Source: Kingdonia uniflora (lineage: Eukaryota > Streptophyta > Magnoliopsida > Ranunculales > Circaeasteraceae). Taken from it: a DNA stretch of 64,000 nt. The notes beneath the pieces were generated by a model. It had not been told where the DNA came from. It did not search any database and was given only the letters and a program-made list of their open reading frames with translations. Location: contig JACGCM010002331.1 in the NCBI GenBank assembly GCA_014058105.1, forward strand, positions 744,001 to 808,000, written 5' to 3'. The position numbers and the translations under genes are program-made. Of the stretch, positions 10,121 through 23,049 are shown one piece after another (position 1 is the first letter of the stretch; the number at the start of each line of letters is the position of its first letter).

Positions 10121-12862
10121 GTTAAGCGGTGTTACCTGGATATTCCAACTGTATTTTGTCTTTAGTCATAAGCCAATAAGTTTCACTGTCTATTTTGTCG
10201 CTGACAATATATGGCCCTTTCCAGTTTTCTAATAATTTCCCAAAAATTTTAGGTCGAGTACTATCTGGGATCCATCGTAAGACAAGGTCTCCAATACCAA
10301 ATTTCCGTTCTCAAACTTTCTTGTTGTATTTTTTTTCAATGTATCATGGTATCGTCCCAGATTCACAATGGCCTTGTCTTTGGTTTCTTCTATCCAATTA
10401 AGGTTGGAAAGGAGACTAAGTTCATTGTCTTCGTCAGGAATTTTTTGTTGAGTACTGGGTAGATCGAGGTTCAAAGGTATGACTGCTTCTGTACCAAAAA
10501 CCATCATGAATAGAGTATAGCCTATTGAGACTCGAAGAGTGGTACGGTAAGCCCAGATAACTCTGAGTAATTCATCCACCCATCGCTCTTTCTTGTCGTC
10601 GAGACACTTACGTAATCCCGATTTGATGTTTTTATTTATGGCTTTGGGTTGTCCATTGCCTTAAGGATAATACGGTGTGGATGATGTGAGTTGGATTTTG
10701 TATTTATGGAGGAAAGAAATTACTTTAGTATTGATAAAATATTTGCCATTATCGAAGCGTATCATTTGCGGACATCCAAATCTGGTGATGATGTGCTCCC
10801 AAAGGAACTTGAAAACTTCATTTTCATCATTATGGCAGAGAGGAACTACTTTAACCTATTTTGCGAAGTAATCACTAGCAACCAGAACAAACCTTCAGTT
10901 TCCCGATGCAGGATGGAAAGGTCTAATGATGCCGATGCCCCATAATTTGAATAGCCAAAGAACATTACTAATATGCAAGTCTAAGGCTCGGCTTTTGATG
11001 TCTTGGGCATGGATTTAGTATTTGTAGCATTTTTGAACGAAGTCTTCGCAGTCCTGCCTTATCTTGGGCCAATACAACCCTTGTGCAAAAGCGCGTTGGG
11101 CAAACAATCTTCCAAAAACATGTGCTCCACAGATACCTTCGTGAAGTTCTCGAATTTTGATTTGGGCTTTCTTATGAGAAATGCATTCGATAAGTGGTCC
11201 CCATCCTATGATTTGATATATGATGTGGCCTTGAACAGTAAATCTGGGGCACTTGGCCAGAAGTGATCGAGCTTCTTCATTGTTACTAGGGAGGATGTTG
11301 GAGTTGAGGTATGTATAAAATGGTCTTCTCCGGTGTTCAGGATCGTCTTCTTTAGTAATGGTGATCTGGAGTGTTGATAGTATATCAAGGCTGGAATGTT
11401 CGATGATTTCGATTTCTAAAGATCTTTTTTTGCTGTCTCACAACATTATAGTGATGTTAGCTAAAACATCGGCATGTCAATTTTCCTATCGGGGTAAGCA
11501 AGAATTTGTTGCATGTTTGAATCTCTACATCTTTTCTCCGACCAGAGCTACGTAATCAACCATTTTTCCTGCTATTTTGAAAGTTTTGTTGTAATGATTT
11601 GCCACGAGCAAAGAGTCGACATAGACTGCTAATTCTTCTGCCCCAAGAGTAAGTACAAGTTTGAGACCATGTAATATTCCTTCATATTCAGTCTCATTGT
11701 TGGTGGCATAGAAGTTAACTTTGATCGCTTTTTAGATTTGATGATTGAAAGGCGTCACGAGGATGATGTTAATCCTCGATCCTTGTGATCCTGCTGACCC
11801 GTCTGTAAAAAGTCACCAACCCGAGCCTTTAGACCATGTGTTTAGTTCTGCTATTGAGTCATCTGTGAAGATTTCTTCGAGTTCTTCCCAATTGGGGTCT
11901 TCGACGGCTAAGTCTGCCAAAAAGTTAGCCATTGCTTGTCTCTTGACAGATATTTGCTAAGAAAAATAGACCATTGCTGGATTTGTCAAGATTTTTCTTT
12001 TTCAGAGAGTACTAGTTTGAGGGGGTATTTGGTGATGACTTTGATAGGATGAGCTTAAAAGTATGGACGAAGATTTTTCTATTGTCGTGTACCATTTTTC
12101 AGCAGGCATAAGTGTTTTGTTGATGAAATAGATTGGTTTTTCCACTCCACCCTCTTCTCGAATAAGGACGGAACTGATCGAATCTTCGGTTGTGGATACT
12201 TACATTGTAAGGGATTCACCATCAATTGGAGTACTCATTTTATGAGGACGCCCCAAATATCGGTTAAGATCTTGTAAAGCCATCTCACAGTCAGGAGTCT
12301 AAATGACTTCCTTTTGTTGTTTGTTCGAAAGAGGCGTGGGGCTGCCACGAAGAAGGAGGTAAAGGAGTTTGCATCGATCAGATGACTTTGAGATGAATCT
12401 GTGAAGAGCAACTATTTTTCTTATAAATTTTTTAACGTCCTTTTTTCTTCGAGGGGATGGCATTGCCATGAGTGGTTTGATTTGTGAGGGATCGATTTCT
12501 ATTCCTCTTTTGCTGACTAGATGTCCCATGAATTTGTCAGAAGCAACTCCGAATTGACATTTCTCCGGGTTAATTTTCATTTGGTACTTGCGAAGGATAT
12601 CGAATATAGTTTGGAGGTTACTGGAGTGGTCCTCTCATTTCAGGCTTTTACAAATCATATCATCGATGTATACTTCCATAATTGTGCCGAGATGATCTTT
12701 GAACATCTTAGTCACAAGTCTTTGGTAAGTATCGCCTGCATTTTTTAAACGGAAAGGCATGATCGTGTAACAGGAGAGACCTCTATCGGTGATGAAGATT
12801 GTTTTTTCTTGATCATCTTCAGCCAGTGAAACTTGGTTATAACCAGAGGCTGCATCCATCAT
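10121..12862 (-). pseudogene. pol: E1 pol: RT (partial), RNase H, archaeal-type RNase H, integrase
   Basis: On the minus strand the RT begins within the palm (MDAASGYNQV) and includes the catalytic YIDDM motif (about 12680). It continues with the primer-grip and connection region (MKINPEKCQF, GHLVSKRGIEIDP), then RNase H with KPIYFINKTL near 12100. A second RNase H follows (LFTDGSAG near 11790, NNETEYEGILHGL), the extra domain typical of Tat elements. Integrase shows the HHCC region (LHEGICGAH, YWPKI), the DDE core (FDNGKYF) and a C-terminal segment ending near 10121. About ten stops or frame changes break it. The protease and the fingers of RT are missing: only about 260 bp separates gag from the RT palm. 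Confidence 0.85.
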
Positions 12863-12892
12863 AGAAAGAAATTCGTGTCCTGCGACTTAGTC

Positions 12893-12945
12893 AAGAAGTT
12901 GTGGAATTAGTGGTTGTGGAATTAGCGGCTGTGGAATTAGTGATA
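12893..12945. repeat. Three 15-bp repeats at the E1 gag-pol deletion
   Basis: GTTGTGGAATTAGTG is repeated three times in tandem with small changes. It sits where protease and the RT start should be, so it may mark the deletion junction or replication slippage. Confidence 0.7.
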
Positions 12946-13119
12946 ACAGTGATCTCCCTTTATCGTCGGCAAGATAGCGAAGAGAGTTGTTGTCATTGGT
13001 GGCAAAACTGGGACTGGTCTGTCTGGTCTGCATTCCTTTCTTCTATTATTTTTGGTATTTTTGTCGCGTTGTTTAGGCACTTCAGGAGTGACTGTTCGTT
13101 AAGATGGGGTCGAAGGTGT

Positions 13120-14279
13120 TTATCGAGAATGGATTACAGATGAGATTTTCATCTTTACTTTCTTTGACCGCTCCAGTTCGATGTAGTTATTAACCACATC
13201 AATCATCTCAGTGACTTTACGTGGCTTGTGGAAAGTAAGTTGTTCTTGAACTTTGGAGTCAATGTGTAGGGCGGAGGTGAATACTAGAATGACGATCTTG
13301 GGGTCTGAATTCCCTATTTTCCTAGTTTCCAGTAGGAATCGTTTAAAAAAGTTTGCCAGGGACTCTTTCGTGCCTTGCTCAACGTAAAACAAGGAATTGA
13401 CAGTGATTTCTCGCTCTTTGGCATGAGCGTAGTTAGATTCGAAAAGATGCTGCAATTAGCTAAACGTGGTGATGGAGGCCTCTTGAATTACATGGAACCA
13501 CCGGAGCGGTTCTTCCTTCGGGTTTATGTTGAATAACCTACATAGCATGTGGCCAAGTTTGGAATATAATCCCATTGCGGCTTGAAATGTTGAACATGCG
13601 TAAATGGGTCAGTCAGGCCTGCATACTAAATAAATTTGGGCATATGGAAATTGTTTGGAATGAGCATAACTTTGAGATGAGGGGAGATGGGGTTGGTCTC
13701 GATTCTATCAAGTGTGGACCTTCGGCCTAGAATGTCAGAATTTATGGCTTCGATCCTGTCGTTAAGGTCATCCAAGGTGACGAATTGTTGCAGGGGAAAT
13801 GGTAAAGCTGGATGTCGAGTGCATCGACTTCCTTGAGTTATCGATGCTGAGGATGTTAAACCAAAATGTCGAGAGGCTCTGTTTGGGTTCCCGGATATGG
13901 ATTGAGAAACACGGAGCCCATATCGAGAAACACGGAGCCCGTCCTCTCTTGGTGGATTGCCACGTTGAATTTCTCTTGATCTATGCTCGCTTCGTGCAGG
14001 TGGAGGGGACTTTTATCGACCGGTAAGCCGATCTTGCATTCTTCTTAGTCGTTCCATTTCTTTCTGATGTGCTTGGCTCTGTTGATTTAAGGCTTTCCGC
14101 CCTTCGTCTCTTTCTGTTTGAAGAGCTTGAGCGTGGACACGCTGATCTTCCATTATTTGGGCTTTTTCTGCGGCCATCTATTGCTGAAGCTCGGGTACGA
14201 CACCGTGAAGATTAACAGTTCTGGGTATTTCCTGATCTTTGATGGTACTAGAATGACTTCTTAAGTTCATGTTTGTCAT
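13120..14279 (-). pseudogene. gag: E1 gag (capsid precursor), broken
   Basis: A start codon at 14279 follows the primer-binding site by about 45 nt. The first part is glutamine- and charge-rich (QIMEDQRVHAQALQTERDE), typical of Tat Gag N-termini. The capsid-like part is clearest at 13120-13455 in the minus frame: SLFYVEQGTKESLANFFKRF followed by LVFTSAL. No CCHC zinc knuckle was found, consistent with the deletion beyond 13120. Frame changes and stops occur between 13456 and 14200. A duplicated stretch CGAGAAACACGGAGCCC lies near 13903-13940. Gag would form the particle that packages element RNA. Confidence 0.75.
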
Positions 14280-14322
14280 TGGACGGCGTTTAGATCAGTG
14301 ACGGTAAAAAATAGTATGGTAA

Positions 14323-14340
14323 TTCTCACTGACGACGCCA
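14323..14340 (-). other. Primer-binding site of E1
   Basis: Two bases after the LTR end (CACTACA) the minus strand reads TGGCGTCGTCAGTGAGAA. It resembles the TGGCGCCGTCTGTGGGAA type seen in Tat elements. It identifies 14343-14878 as a 5' LTR. Confidence 0.7.
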
Positions 14341-14342
14341 AT

Positions 14343-14878
14343 TGTAGTGGCATGTTTTATGGGAGGAGAATCTTTGCCAATACTTATGTGTAAAGATAGT
14401 ACAATAAGACTAGATGAACAAGATTTTACGTGGAAAACTCAGTAAAGGCTGAGAAAAACCATGACCTCGAGGAGGATTTTGATGTAAAATCCAGTAAGAT
14501 GCTAGTTATTACATATTTTAGAGTGTAGGTAGGTGTTTAAAGTAAGAATAGTAGAAGATTGTGTGTTATAGTATCTATTCTGTGCCTGTATTTATAGTCA
14601 TACATGCATTTTAACAAAAGAAACGAAATAGTCTCCTATTCTGGGGTAAGTGGGCGAACTTCGCGGATCTTTAATAGTTCTCTCTTGACCAGGCTTCAAC
14701 GGCTACTTTTGGTTGGTCGATGACTTATAGTATTTTCTAGAATGCTGAGCTATCTTTGACTACACCGTGTTGGCTTACGAGTGCTAAGCTGCCTTTGACT
14801 ACGAAGGACTGTCATTGCATGTCTTTGACTGCATTTTGCTGGCTTACTCTTGTCGAATCTGGGGAATATGCTACTATA
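14343..14878 (-). repeat. LTR, subfamily A (5' LTR of E1)
   Basis: The plus strand reads TGTAGTGGCATG to ATGCTACTATA. The LTR carries ACTATAAATACAGG, a good TATA box in the element's direction (around 14585-14600). Compared with 1645-2122 it contains about 60 extra bases made of repeated CTTTGACTRC units near 14750-14850. The right edge is sharp: the next base is inside the RNase H domain of E2. Confidence 0.75.
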
Positions 14879-16990
14879 GTTCTGTTCTCATTCGACTTGA
14901 TGAGAAGACGGAGAAATTTCTCTACTTCATCAGCAAAACTCTTACTCCGATAGAATCTCGGTATACCAAGATTGAGAAACTGTTCTTAGCTCTCGTATAC
15001 ACATCATAATAATTGAGACAGTATTTTTAAGCCCATTCAATTCAAGTAGTGACAAATTACCCTTTGCGAGAGATCTTATCCAAATGAAAAAAATCCAGAC
15101 GAGTACAAATATGGTCGATCACCCTTGGAGAACATGACATACGTTTCGAACCAAGATACTCTAAAAAGGGGAAAACAGTAGCAGATTTTCTTACAGACTT
15201 CCAAGTAAAATATCCTGACTGGGAAGAAAACAGTACAGATACTCATGAAGAACAGTTCAAAGAAAAGTCAGACTGGATAACTCAAAAGGGATGGCGTCTT
15301 TTAACTGATGAATCTTCCGGACCTACAGGATCAGGCATCGGAATTGTACTGATCACACCTTCCAATGAAAAGATCGCGAAAGCAATTAGACTCAATTTTG
15401 AAGCTACCAACAATGAGGCAATGATTCATGGCATAGATATGGCTCTTGAGATTAGAATCTCTGACTTTTCTGTGTACATGGACACTTTATTCATCGTGAA
15501 CCATTATACAAAAAAATTCAAGAAGAACGAAAAGATGATTGATTACGCAGCTGTTGTAGCCGACAGAATGCGTAGACCTATGAAGATTGTTATTAGATAT
15601 TTACCGCACAAAGAAAATAAACATTCTGATTCCCTCGCCTATCTTGTAGAAGTCCTCGGCACAGAAGCTCGGTATCTCAAGATCGAAGTATTATCCACCC
15701 CCAGCATTAACATCATAAGCTCAAATTCTATCAATACTGGGGGCGTTGAAGAGGACGAGGATAATTGGAGACGACCATTCCTTACATATATTGGAACTAC
15801 AAATATGTTTGACGACGAACTTCCTACAGATCCCACCGAAAGGAGATGCGTGCTTGATAATGCTAAATGATACATTATGGAAAATGATCTCCTTCATAAA
15901 GTTTCGGTCACAGGTCGAGTGCTTGTCTAACAAAGAAGTTTAAAAATTCCTGCATGAACTGTACAAAGGCACTTGTGGTTCCTATAGAGTAAAATGATCT
16001 CTAGCTAATCGAGCTCTTACTCAAGGAGTCTTCTGGCCTAAACTGATAACTCAAGCCATTAAATTTGCAAGCAAGTGTGATGCCTGCCAATGACACGGTC
16101 CCAAAATTCGAGTTCCAGCCTTGGAACTCCATTCTAACAGCGTTGTTTGGCCATTCAAAAGATGGGCCCTCGACCTCGTAGAAAAATTCATCACTGCACC
16201 TGGCAGAAGGAAGCATATTCTCGTAGCAACAGATTACTTTACAAAGTGGGTAGAAGCAATCCCGTTATGTCGCACACGAGAAGACAAAGTCATCAAGTTT
16301 ATATGGGAAACTATCATCATCCATTTTGGCTACCCCCATCTCATCAAAATTGATAATGGACCTCAATTCGTTGGCTCCAGAGTCGTCGAATTCCTCAATT
16401 TACACAACATCATTCACTCTCCTTCCAATCCATATTTCCCACAAGGAAATGGTTAGGCAAAACTCACTAATCGCACTATTGTGGATGAAATCAAAAAGTG
16501 CTTAAAACAGAAGAAGGGTAATTGGGTACAAGAATTACCACATATTTTATGAGCATATCGCACAACTCCTCCGATATCAACTGGATACACGCCATTTCCC
16601 CTAGCATACAGTACAGAAGCAATTATCTCTACTCAATATCATCACCCAATATGCAACCATACCATGACCGATGAAGAAAATAAATTCCAGTTGGCATGTA
16701 ATATGAATTGGATTGAGGAGACTGGAGAGAGAGTAATCATGAATTTGGGAAGATACCACCAAGCTTTAGCCTGATCTTATAACAAGCAACTTCATCATAG
16801 AGAATTTGAAATCAAGGATCTCGTACTCTGGGAGGTTTCCAAGCACAAAAAAAAGTTAATGTTGGGAAACTGGCCAAAAATTGGGAAGGTCCTTTTGTCA
16901 TTAATGAAAAAAATAGCCTTGGCTCTTACGATCTTGCCACTGAACATGGAGAACGAGTACAAAATCCTTAGAACATAAGAAGATTGAAGT
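14879..16990 (+). pseudogene. pol: E2 pol: RNase H end, archaeal-type RNase H, integrase
   Basis: The first residues continue an RNase H (KFLYFISKTL, RYTKIEKLFLALVY). The second RNase H follows from about 15295 (LLTDESSGPTGSGIG, NFEATNNEA, and KENKHSDSLAY near 15615). Integrase shows LYKGTCGS, VFWPKL and CDACQ of the zinc-binding part, the DDE core (ATDYFTKWVEA; KIDNGPQFVG) and YRTTPPISTGYTPF. The C-terminal domain ends near 16990. Stops include TGA at the end of ERRCVLDNAK and TAG after YFPQGNG; most fit CGA-to-TGA or CAG-to-TAG changes. RT and everything before it are absent. Confidence 0.85.
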
Positions 16991-17224
16991 TGTATCGACG
17001 ATAATAATCTATCACAGTATACTTTTCTACAATCAATCTATCTTGTATGACGATCTTACATTAATTAAAGGCTTACGTTTGATCCTCATACATCTGAGTA
17101 CTTTATACTATTTCATATAGTACTCCATCTATAACATTTTTCATACGCCAATCTTACACCAATGAAATACTTGTGTTTGATTGCCCTACATTATAGTACT
17201 TTTCTAATATATCCAACAAGTAAT

Positions 17225-17505
17225 TCTATATACAGATTACAGATCGCTTGTTGCTTCAGCCAAACTAATCATCTATACATTATAAATCATTTGCTGCTTC
17301 TGCCAAACTGATCATCTATACATTACAGGTCGCTTGTTGCTTCAGCTAAACTGATCATCTATACATTACAGATCATTTGTTGCTTCAACCAAACTGATCA
17401 TCTATACATTATAGATCGTCTGTTGTATCGGACAAACTGATCAAATATCAAATTATAGGTCGTTTATAGCTTCAGACCAGACCGATCTTCTATGATATTC
17501 TATGT
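17225..17505. repeat. 43-bp tandem repeat array after E2 pol
   Basis: About six units with a 43-bp period carry the core TTGCTTCAGCCAAACTGATC followed by ATCTATACATTACAG. The last two units are degraded. The position is equivalent to the arrays of E1 and E3, with no sequence in common. Confidence 0.85.
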
Positions 17506-17700
17506 TTGTTGCATCAACAACTATCTACTATATGAAAGCCTTTGAACTTATTCTATAAGCAGATATTCAACTCATGCATTATCGTTGGTTCATCATAAGG
17601 TTAGTACGGATCATTCTTTTGTCAACAGTCTTATCTTCATACACTCTATCTACTATATTCGTTTGGTATATACATAAAACCTTATCACAGCCATTAAGCC

Positions 17701-19977
17701 TCATTCCTCACCAGAGTTTTCACTTGAACTGTCACCTGGAGGAATCTCAGCATTACTTGAACAACCCTTATATAGACGACAATGCATAAACTCTGGCATC
17801 CTACCCACAACAATTTGTTTACCTTCCTTAATCACACTCTCTTTAAGAGCTCCAATTCTTGCTACCATGGGATCCAAATATATAGATTGGACCAAACTCA
17901 TATCATACTACACACCTTTCACAACTATCTTGCCATAAATAGTTCTACTTTTGTTTCCAATCTGTTAAACTCCGCTACAAAGAACAAAACAACCGCTTTC
18001 ATATATCTCTCGTACCCATTTCCCACTTCACAACCTTTTTAGAGAGAATAAGCTCGCTAAGATTACTTTGAGCTTCCTTCAGCATAGCCTCCAAATGTGC
18101 ACAACATCTATCCACTATCTTTTTCCCCTTGCACACGTTAGAATTCCGAGATTCCAAAACCGTCATGAATTCATCCATGTGGCAAACCATCGATATTGCC
18201 CCCTCCACTTCAGCATCACGATAATTTTCATTTCCAGTACTAGCATCAAGACTTATCACAACATTAAGCAAATCCGCCTCCAAGTTGGTATTAGCATCAC
18301 ACAACTTCGTATTCTCAGCTTTATTCTCTAAGATATCTAAATCCAGCGAATGAATTATATATTTTAACGTACATACCTGTTCCAAGCCTTATTTATATTT
18401 TTTTCCTGTTGATTGCGGGCCACTTCCATCTTCTTTACCATCACATCAGCAACCAACCACAACACTTTGTAGGTGTGAGCACGAGCTTGTATCAGATTTA
18501 CTTGAAATTGTAAATCTTTCACATTATTTCCCACCTCTAACACTGCCAACAGTTTCGTAACTCGAGTTTGAGCAGATACCAATGCAGCCCCTAGTTGGCT
18601 AGCTTGTTCAGAAGTTCCTACAACCTCAACATTCTTTTTCCTTATCACCTCTTTTAATTCCTCTATCTTTCTCAAACCAATTGCCAGTTCAGCCTCTTTT
18701 TCTCGCAGCGTTTTAGTCATACGGATTACTGTACTTCGTTCTTTTAAAATCTCCACCTTTGTTTTTTCTGCCAATTCAGTGACACTCTGCAGTGCCCCTT
18801 ACATGAACTTAGCTTAGCATTTAAGTGTTCGCTTTGGACGTGTAACGCGGAACATTGACTTTGAATAGCTGTTAGTTCCACCTGCCATTGTAGTGTACAT
18901 TTATCATAGTTCACTATCACAATTAACAAGTTTAGATCGAGAACATGATATCTGAGTAAATTTGATATATCATTCTATTTTACCATCACAGAAAATAGAT
19001 TTCATTTATCATCAAAACAAAACAGTATAAAAAAATCTCACATAATACAGGGTCAGTAATAAACTAGAATATCCTATTTTTACCTCTTTGGGATATGCGA
19101 GGACTGCCCTTTATCTCTTGAACTCTTTCTATTCATTATTTGGACATTTACAGGAGCTACAAAGGTTACCGCTCCTGCTAGCATTGCTTGCGCCGCGTTC
19201 GGGGTATCAGATTCTCAAGCTCCTCCTCCTCCTCTTCTGACGATAGTTCCCTCGACCTGGAAATGGGTTATTCCCCACCACATCCCCCTTCATCTTTGGT
19301 AAACCACATAGTTTTATCCTTGGTATTCTCAACATCAAAATCCTTCCCACAATTCGTTTCAAACTTCTTAAATTCGTTCTCTACCCTTACCAGTTCTCCT
19401 TCATAAAAATAAACTACCTATATGGCGTTCATGTTCTGTTCGAGCAGCTACTTTTGATCGCGACGGATACAGATGCTCCTTCAGCTGCATATGCGCCTTG
19501 TACAGCTGCAGACACATTTCATTTGGTAATACACCAAATGCCCTCACATTATCTTCTAGCTTCATTCGAACAATTACTTCTTTTGATAATCGGGTCGCTA
19601 AAGATATTTTTTGCTTAACGTATTGTGATATTACATCTTGCAACTCCTTTAACTTACCCTCTAATTACTGTTGAACCTCTATTTGCTCTTTTCTTATACT
19701 AAAAAATATAATTAATATGGCCCTTCGATCCTACATGCATAAAGCCAAACACATCAGATAAAGGTTCTACATCGCCCCAAACAACAAACACACTAGCTTG
19801 AGGGGAACATTTTCTCGTCTCTAAACTATGATGATTATGTGCTTCTTGAGCTAAAAAAATAACTCGAGCTAGGTCTGAAACTACACCTCTTTCCTTCAAA
19901 ATCTCTACATAAGCTTCTTTTAAACCCCATTCACTATCAACTTCGACCTCAAAATACAATGTTAGAGCTATCAACAT
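17701..19977 (-). pseudogene. E2 second antisense gene with coiled coils
   Basis: Reading the minus strand, coding blocks in order are: 19977-19699 (AYVEILKERGVVSDLARVIF, then FVVWGDVEPLSDVFGF); 19643-19401 (LSKEVIVRMKLEDNVRAFGV); a long coiled coil at 18774-18364 (LREKEAELAIGLRKIEELKE); 17999-18385; and an acidic tail ending in SSSENSGEE at 17701. The order domain, then coiled coil, then acidic tail resembles the antisense gene of E3. The first block faintly recalls the plant mobile domain found in many transposon proteins, but I cannot confirm that. Stops and missing junctions mean the exon structure is not resolved. Function is unknown. Confidence 0.45.
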
Positions 19978-20439
19978 ACTTTGACACCTAGCCTTATCAC
20001 TCGGGTCGTTAAAACAGGTTAACTCTTTTGGTTTTCAAACTAATACCCCCCTCTCCTCTTCCTTTCTTAACACCTCATTCCATACTATTTTTATTTTAGC
20101 ATATCTTTATTAGAGATAATATAACTCTTTAAAAGTTTTTTCTGAATTCAACTTAATTACCTTCTCTCATATTCAGTTTTACTAAGTACTTATTGAATAC
20201 TAGTTACGAAATCCCTCGCTCTACTCAACGTTCTATCCAATTGTGAATTAGCTTTTCTTAATCGCTTTATCCCTTACATAGATTACAAATACCTTGTTAT
20301 CATACAGACATTCAAGAAAATCATATTTCAAAGTATCAATCAAACTTAAATAGTGTATGCCAATACAAAGTACAATGACATCCAAAACAAGTGAACTGCA
20401 TCAACCAAAACTGAATACCAACGAACGTTTAGAGATCCT

Positions 20440-23003
20440 TGCTGATTTTTACCTCAAATGAAGCCTCTAACATCTTCCGAACAGGATGAACTGGATCAAC
20501 AAGTTCCGAAAGAGGATCCAATGTTTTTGCAATAGATCGGACTGGTTCGGCACTTCCTGGTGGAGGGTCCGACATTCTCTCAGGTGAAACAACAGCATCG
20601 GCCATCCCTTCATCCGCAATCTCTGAAGGGAAAACTATTTTACTCTATCTACCTGTTCGGCCAAGCTCCACATCAGCCTTACTCAATCCAAAATTGTAAT
20701 AAGATTGGATAAAGTGATCCCTCTCCAGTAAAAGTGCTTTGACTGATTTTGATATAAGGTCGTCATGGCTCGCTAGTTCACCATACTTTTTCTGTGAACT
20801 CAACTCTCTTCTCCTCCTCTAGCTTGAGCTCAGTTTTGAGCTCCTTCATACGAACTGATTAAGCATTAAACTTCATGGAAAGTGGCCCAAACTCCTGGCT
20901 CCTCAGGTCCAGATACTTTTTTACCCCCTTCAGCAGCATTGATAGCTGCCAGTTTGAAAATACATAAAGAAAAATTTAGCACAACAACTTTTTAGTCCGA
21001 ATACAAAGACAATTAAAGATTCCAAGAACATGCAGTAAAAGTATGCTCGTGATACTCATCCTTGAACTGCTTCGGATCCGTCTTAGCCATATGATAATAC
21101 TTTATCTCCAGCTCTTTCATCTTAGCTACAGCATGAGGACTAGTTTGAGAACTACTCTCTTTCTTAGGTTATTTTCTTTTCATTGAGCTCTTCTCGGTCT
21201 CGGCATGAGCAACTGCACTCACCTCCAGCCTCTCCTCTACATCTATAGAAATAGTCTTTACGACCGCTTATTTAGTGGCCACCACCCTAGTGGCAGAGGT
21301 ACTCTGCCCAGCTGACTTTCCCGACCTCTAAGTAATCTATTTGGTGGTCTGAGGTGTAGGAGGTGGAAGACTAAGAACATCATCCACAATCAGATGAGTT
21401 TTCCCATCAGCTATGGCTCATTTCTCGTGAGCTCGCTGAACTTTGGGAACTACGGAATTTATCATTTTATCCCTACGAATACCAAGCTCACCAAGTACTT
21501 GCTTTAGCTCGTCCTGATCTCAAGCAATGCAGTCGAACAGGCTATCCGTGTCAGGTGCCGATGAAGGATTGGGTTCTGCCAAAAAAGAGAATAAAACATT
21601 ATTTAAAAGTTAGAGGACATGTTATTGGTTATTCAAAGATTGCTCAACGTTACTTACTCGGGTTATAATATTTATGGTTCAGGTCGAGTACTGGTTCACC
21701 TGGAACCTGCATACAGTTTCCCTCTACCCATACAAGGCGGTCGTTCCATGGTATACCCACACATTTAAAGTTAAAAAATTTGACCTAGATGAATCACTAT
21801 ACAGGCAACCACTTCGTTGACATGTGACATATTTTTATTTATAATATTTCAATACATCTTCAGCTTTGAACTGCTTGACAGTCCCTTCCTTCCTCCATTT
21901 TTTGTTCAATGCCTCACAGACCCTCATCATCTCGTATACATTCCTATTTAGCTGGGCAGGGTAACATTGTAATACATTCATGACTCCTTTTTGAAAGAAA
22001 GTCAGGGGAATCTTCATGCCATACACGACCTGGTTCAAATAGCATAAAACCCATCACTCGGGCCTGGTAGCCCGAGGCCAATATAATATGAGATATTCAC
22101 CTCCTCACTAATCCCTCTCACCTTCTTCCACTTCTCCAAGCATGAGACTTGGTAGTGCACCGCCTCCTCCCCTTTCCTGGGGACATAGGCCCTGAACTAG
22201 AGACCTTGATCCATCAGGTAATTCCCCCATTCTCCTTTCAATTTCTTTTTATATTTTAAAAATTCTTTTCCTACATCTACCCCCTCGGGGTATATAACAA
22301 AATAATTTATCTTTCTCATTTTTCTCCTCCATCTCTTTCTCTATCTTACTAGTCTCTCCAACCTCTCCAGACCCCTCTATGCTACTCTTCATACTCGTCC
22401 CCTCACCCTGACAAGGATGTCTCTTCAAACTTGTAGACACTACAAATTTACTCATAGTAATACTAAATTTGGAACGCATAACGGACCTATAAATATAAAA
22501 AATATTTTGTCATTATCTCTATCATATTCAACTCCACATACAACAAAAATGGCCCCATACATATTTTTACCCAGTCTACATGTTTTACTTTACAATTTTC
22601 CAGAAAACAAAACACAATCATTTTAAGTTTTCCCTCTTCTTCCCCCATGTATGTCAAACCTTCTACATCATAAAGATCTTTCATCACTTATCCAAAGATT
22701 TTTACAAAAAAAACCTTACATTATCAAACTTCTAAATCCCTAATCTAAAAGGATACATAGATATCACCATACAAATTACTAACATAAAGGAAACAAAAAA
22801 GGGAAACATATCAGCAACCTGTACTTGAAGAACAACAATCCTCTACTTTACCTAGACGTTTTACGGTGGTTAGCAGTTCTCGTCGCTTTTCCACAGATTT
22901 TCTCTCACACAATGAACCTTTTTCTCTCAACCCTTTTAAGAGTATCATCATGACTTCTGTGATAACGCCTATTGTCATCACGTCTGTCTTTACTGTCTGC
23001 CAT
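20440..23003 (-). pseudogene. E2 first antisense gene (multi-exon, decayed)
   Basis: An ATG at 23003 on the minus strand starts a basic, hydrophilic first exon (MADSKDRRDD...), with one TGA that fits a decayed CGA. The exon ends near 22852 at a GTAAAG donor. Further blocks are a Ser/Glu-rich segment (22479-22249), the conserved domain at 22038-21835 (VYEMMRVCEALNKKWR...EDVLKYYK), a D/E-rich linker (about 21590-21450, ELGIRRDKM), a Lys-rich part and a coiled-coil-like end near 20800. It aligns in the same order with 28084-30650 of E3. A TATA box lies 47 nt upstream of the ATG. Confidence 0.5.
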
Positions 23004-23049
23004 TAAAATTTTGTACCCCTTCCTCAACACAGAACAAACTGCCACCTTA

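Larger units (their letters stand above)
2713..14878 (-). mobile_element. Tat-lineage Ty3/gypsy retrotransposon E1 (chimeric ends)
   Basis: Reading the minus strand: LTR (14878-14343), primer-binding site, gag, pol with RT, RNase H, a second RNase H and integrase, a 60-bp tandem array, genes on the opposite strand, a G-rich polypurine tract and an LTR (3322-2713). The dual RNase H and antisense genes place it in the Tat lineage. The 5' LTR is subfamily A but the 3' LTR is subfamily B, which differs too much for one insertion. Either two nested or adjacent elements were fused by deletion, or the element is recombinant. Protease and the first part of RT are deleted. It is not coding-competent. 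Confidence 0.65.

Noticed and set aside
15639..15933. Two minus-strand frames over E2 pol
   Set aside because: They are shadows of the second RNase H and integrase coding on the plus strand.
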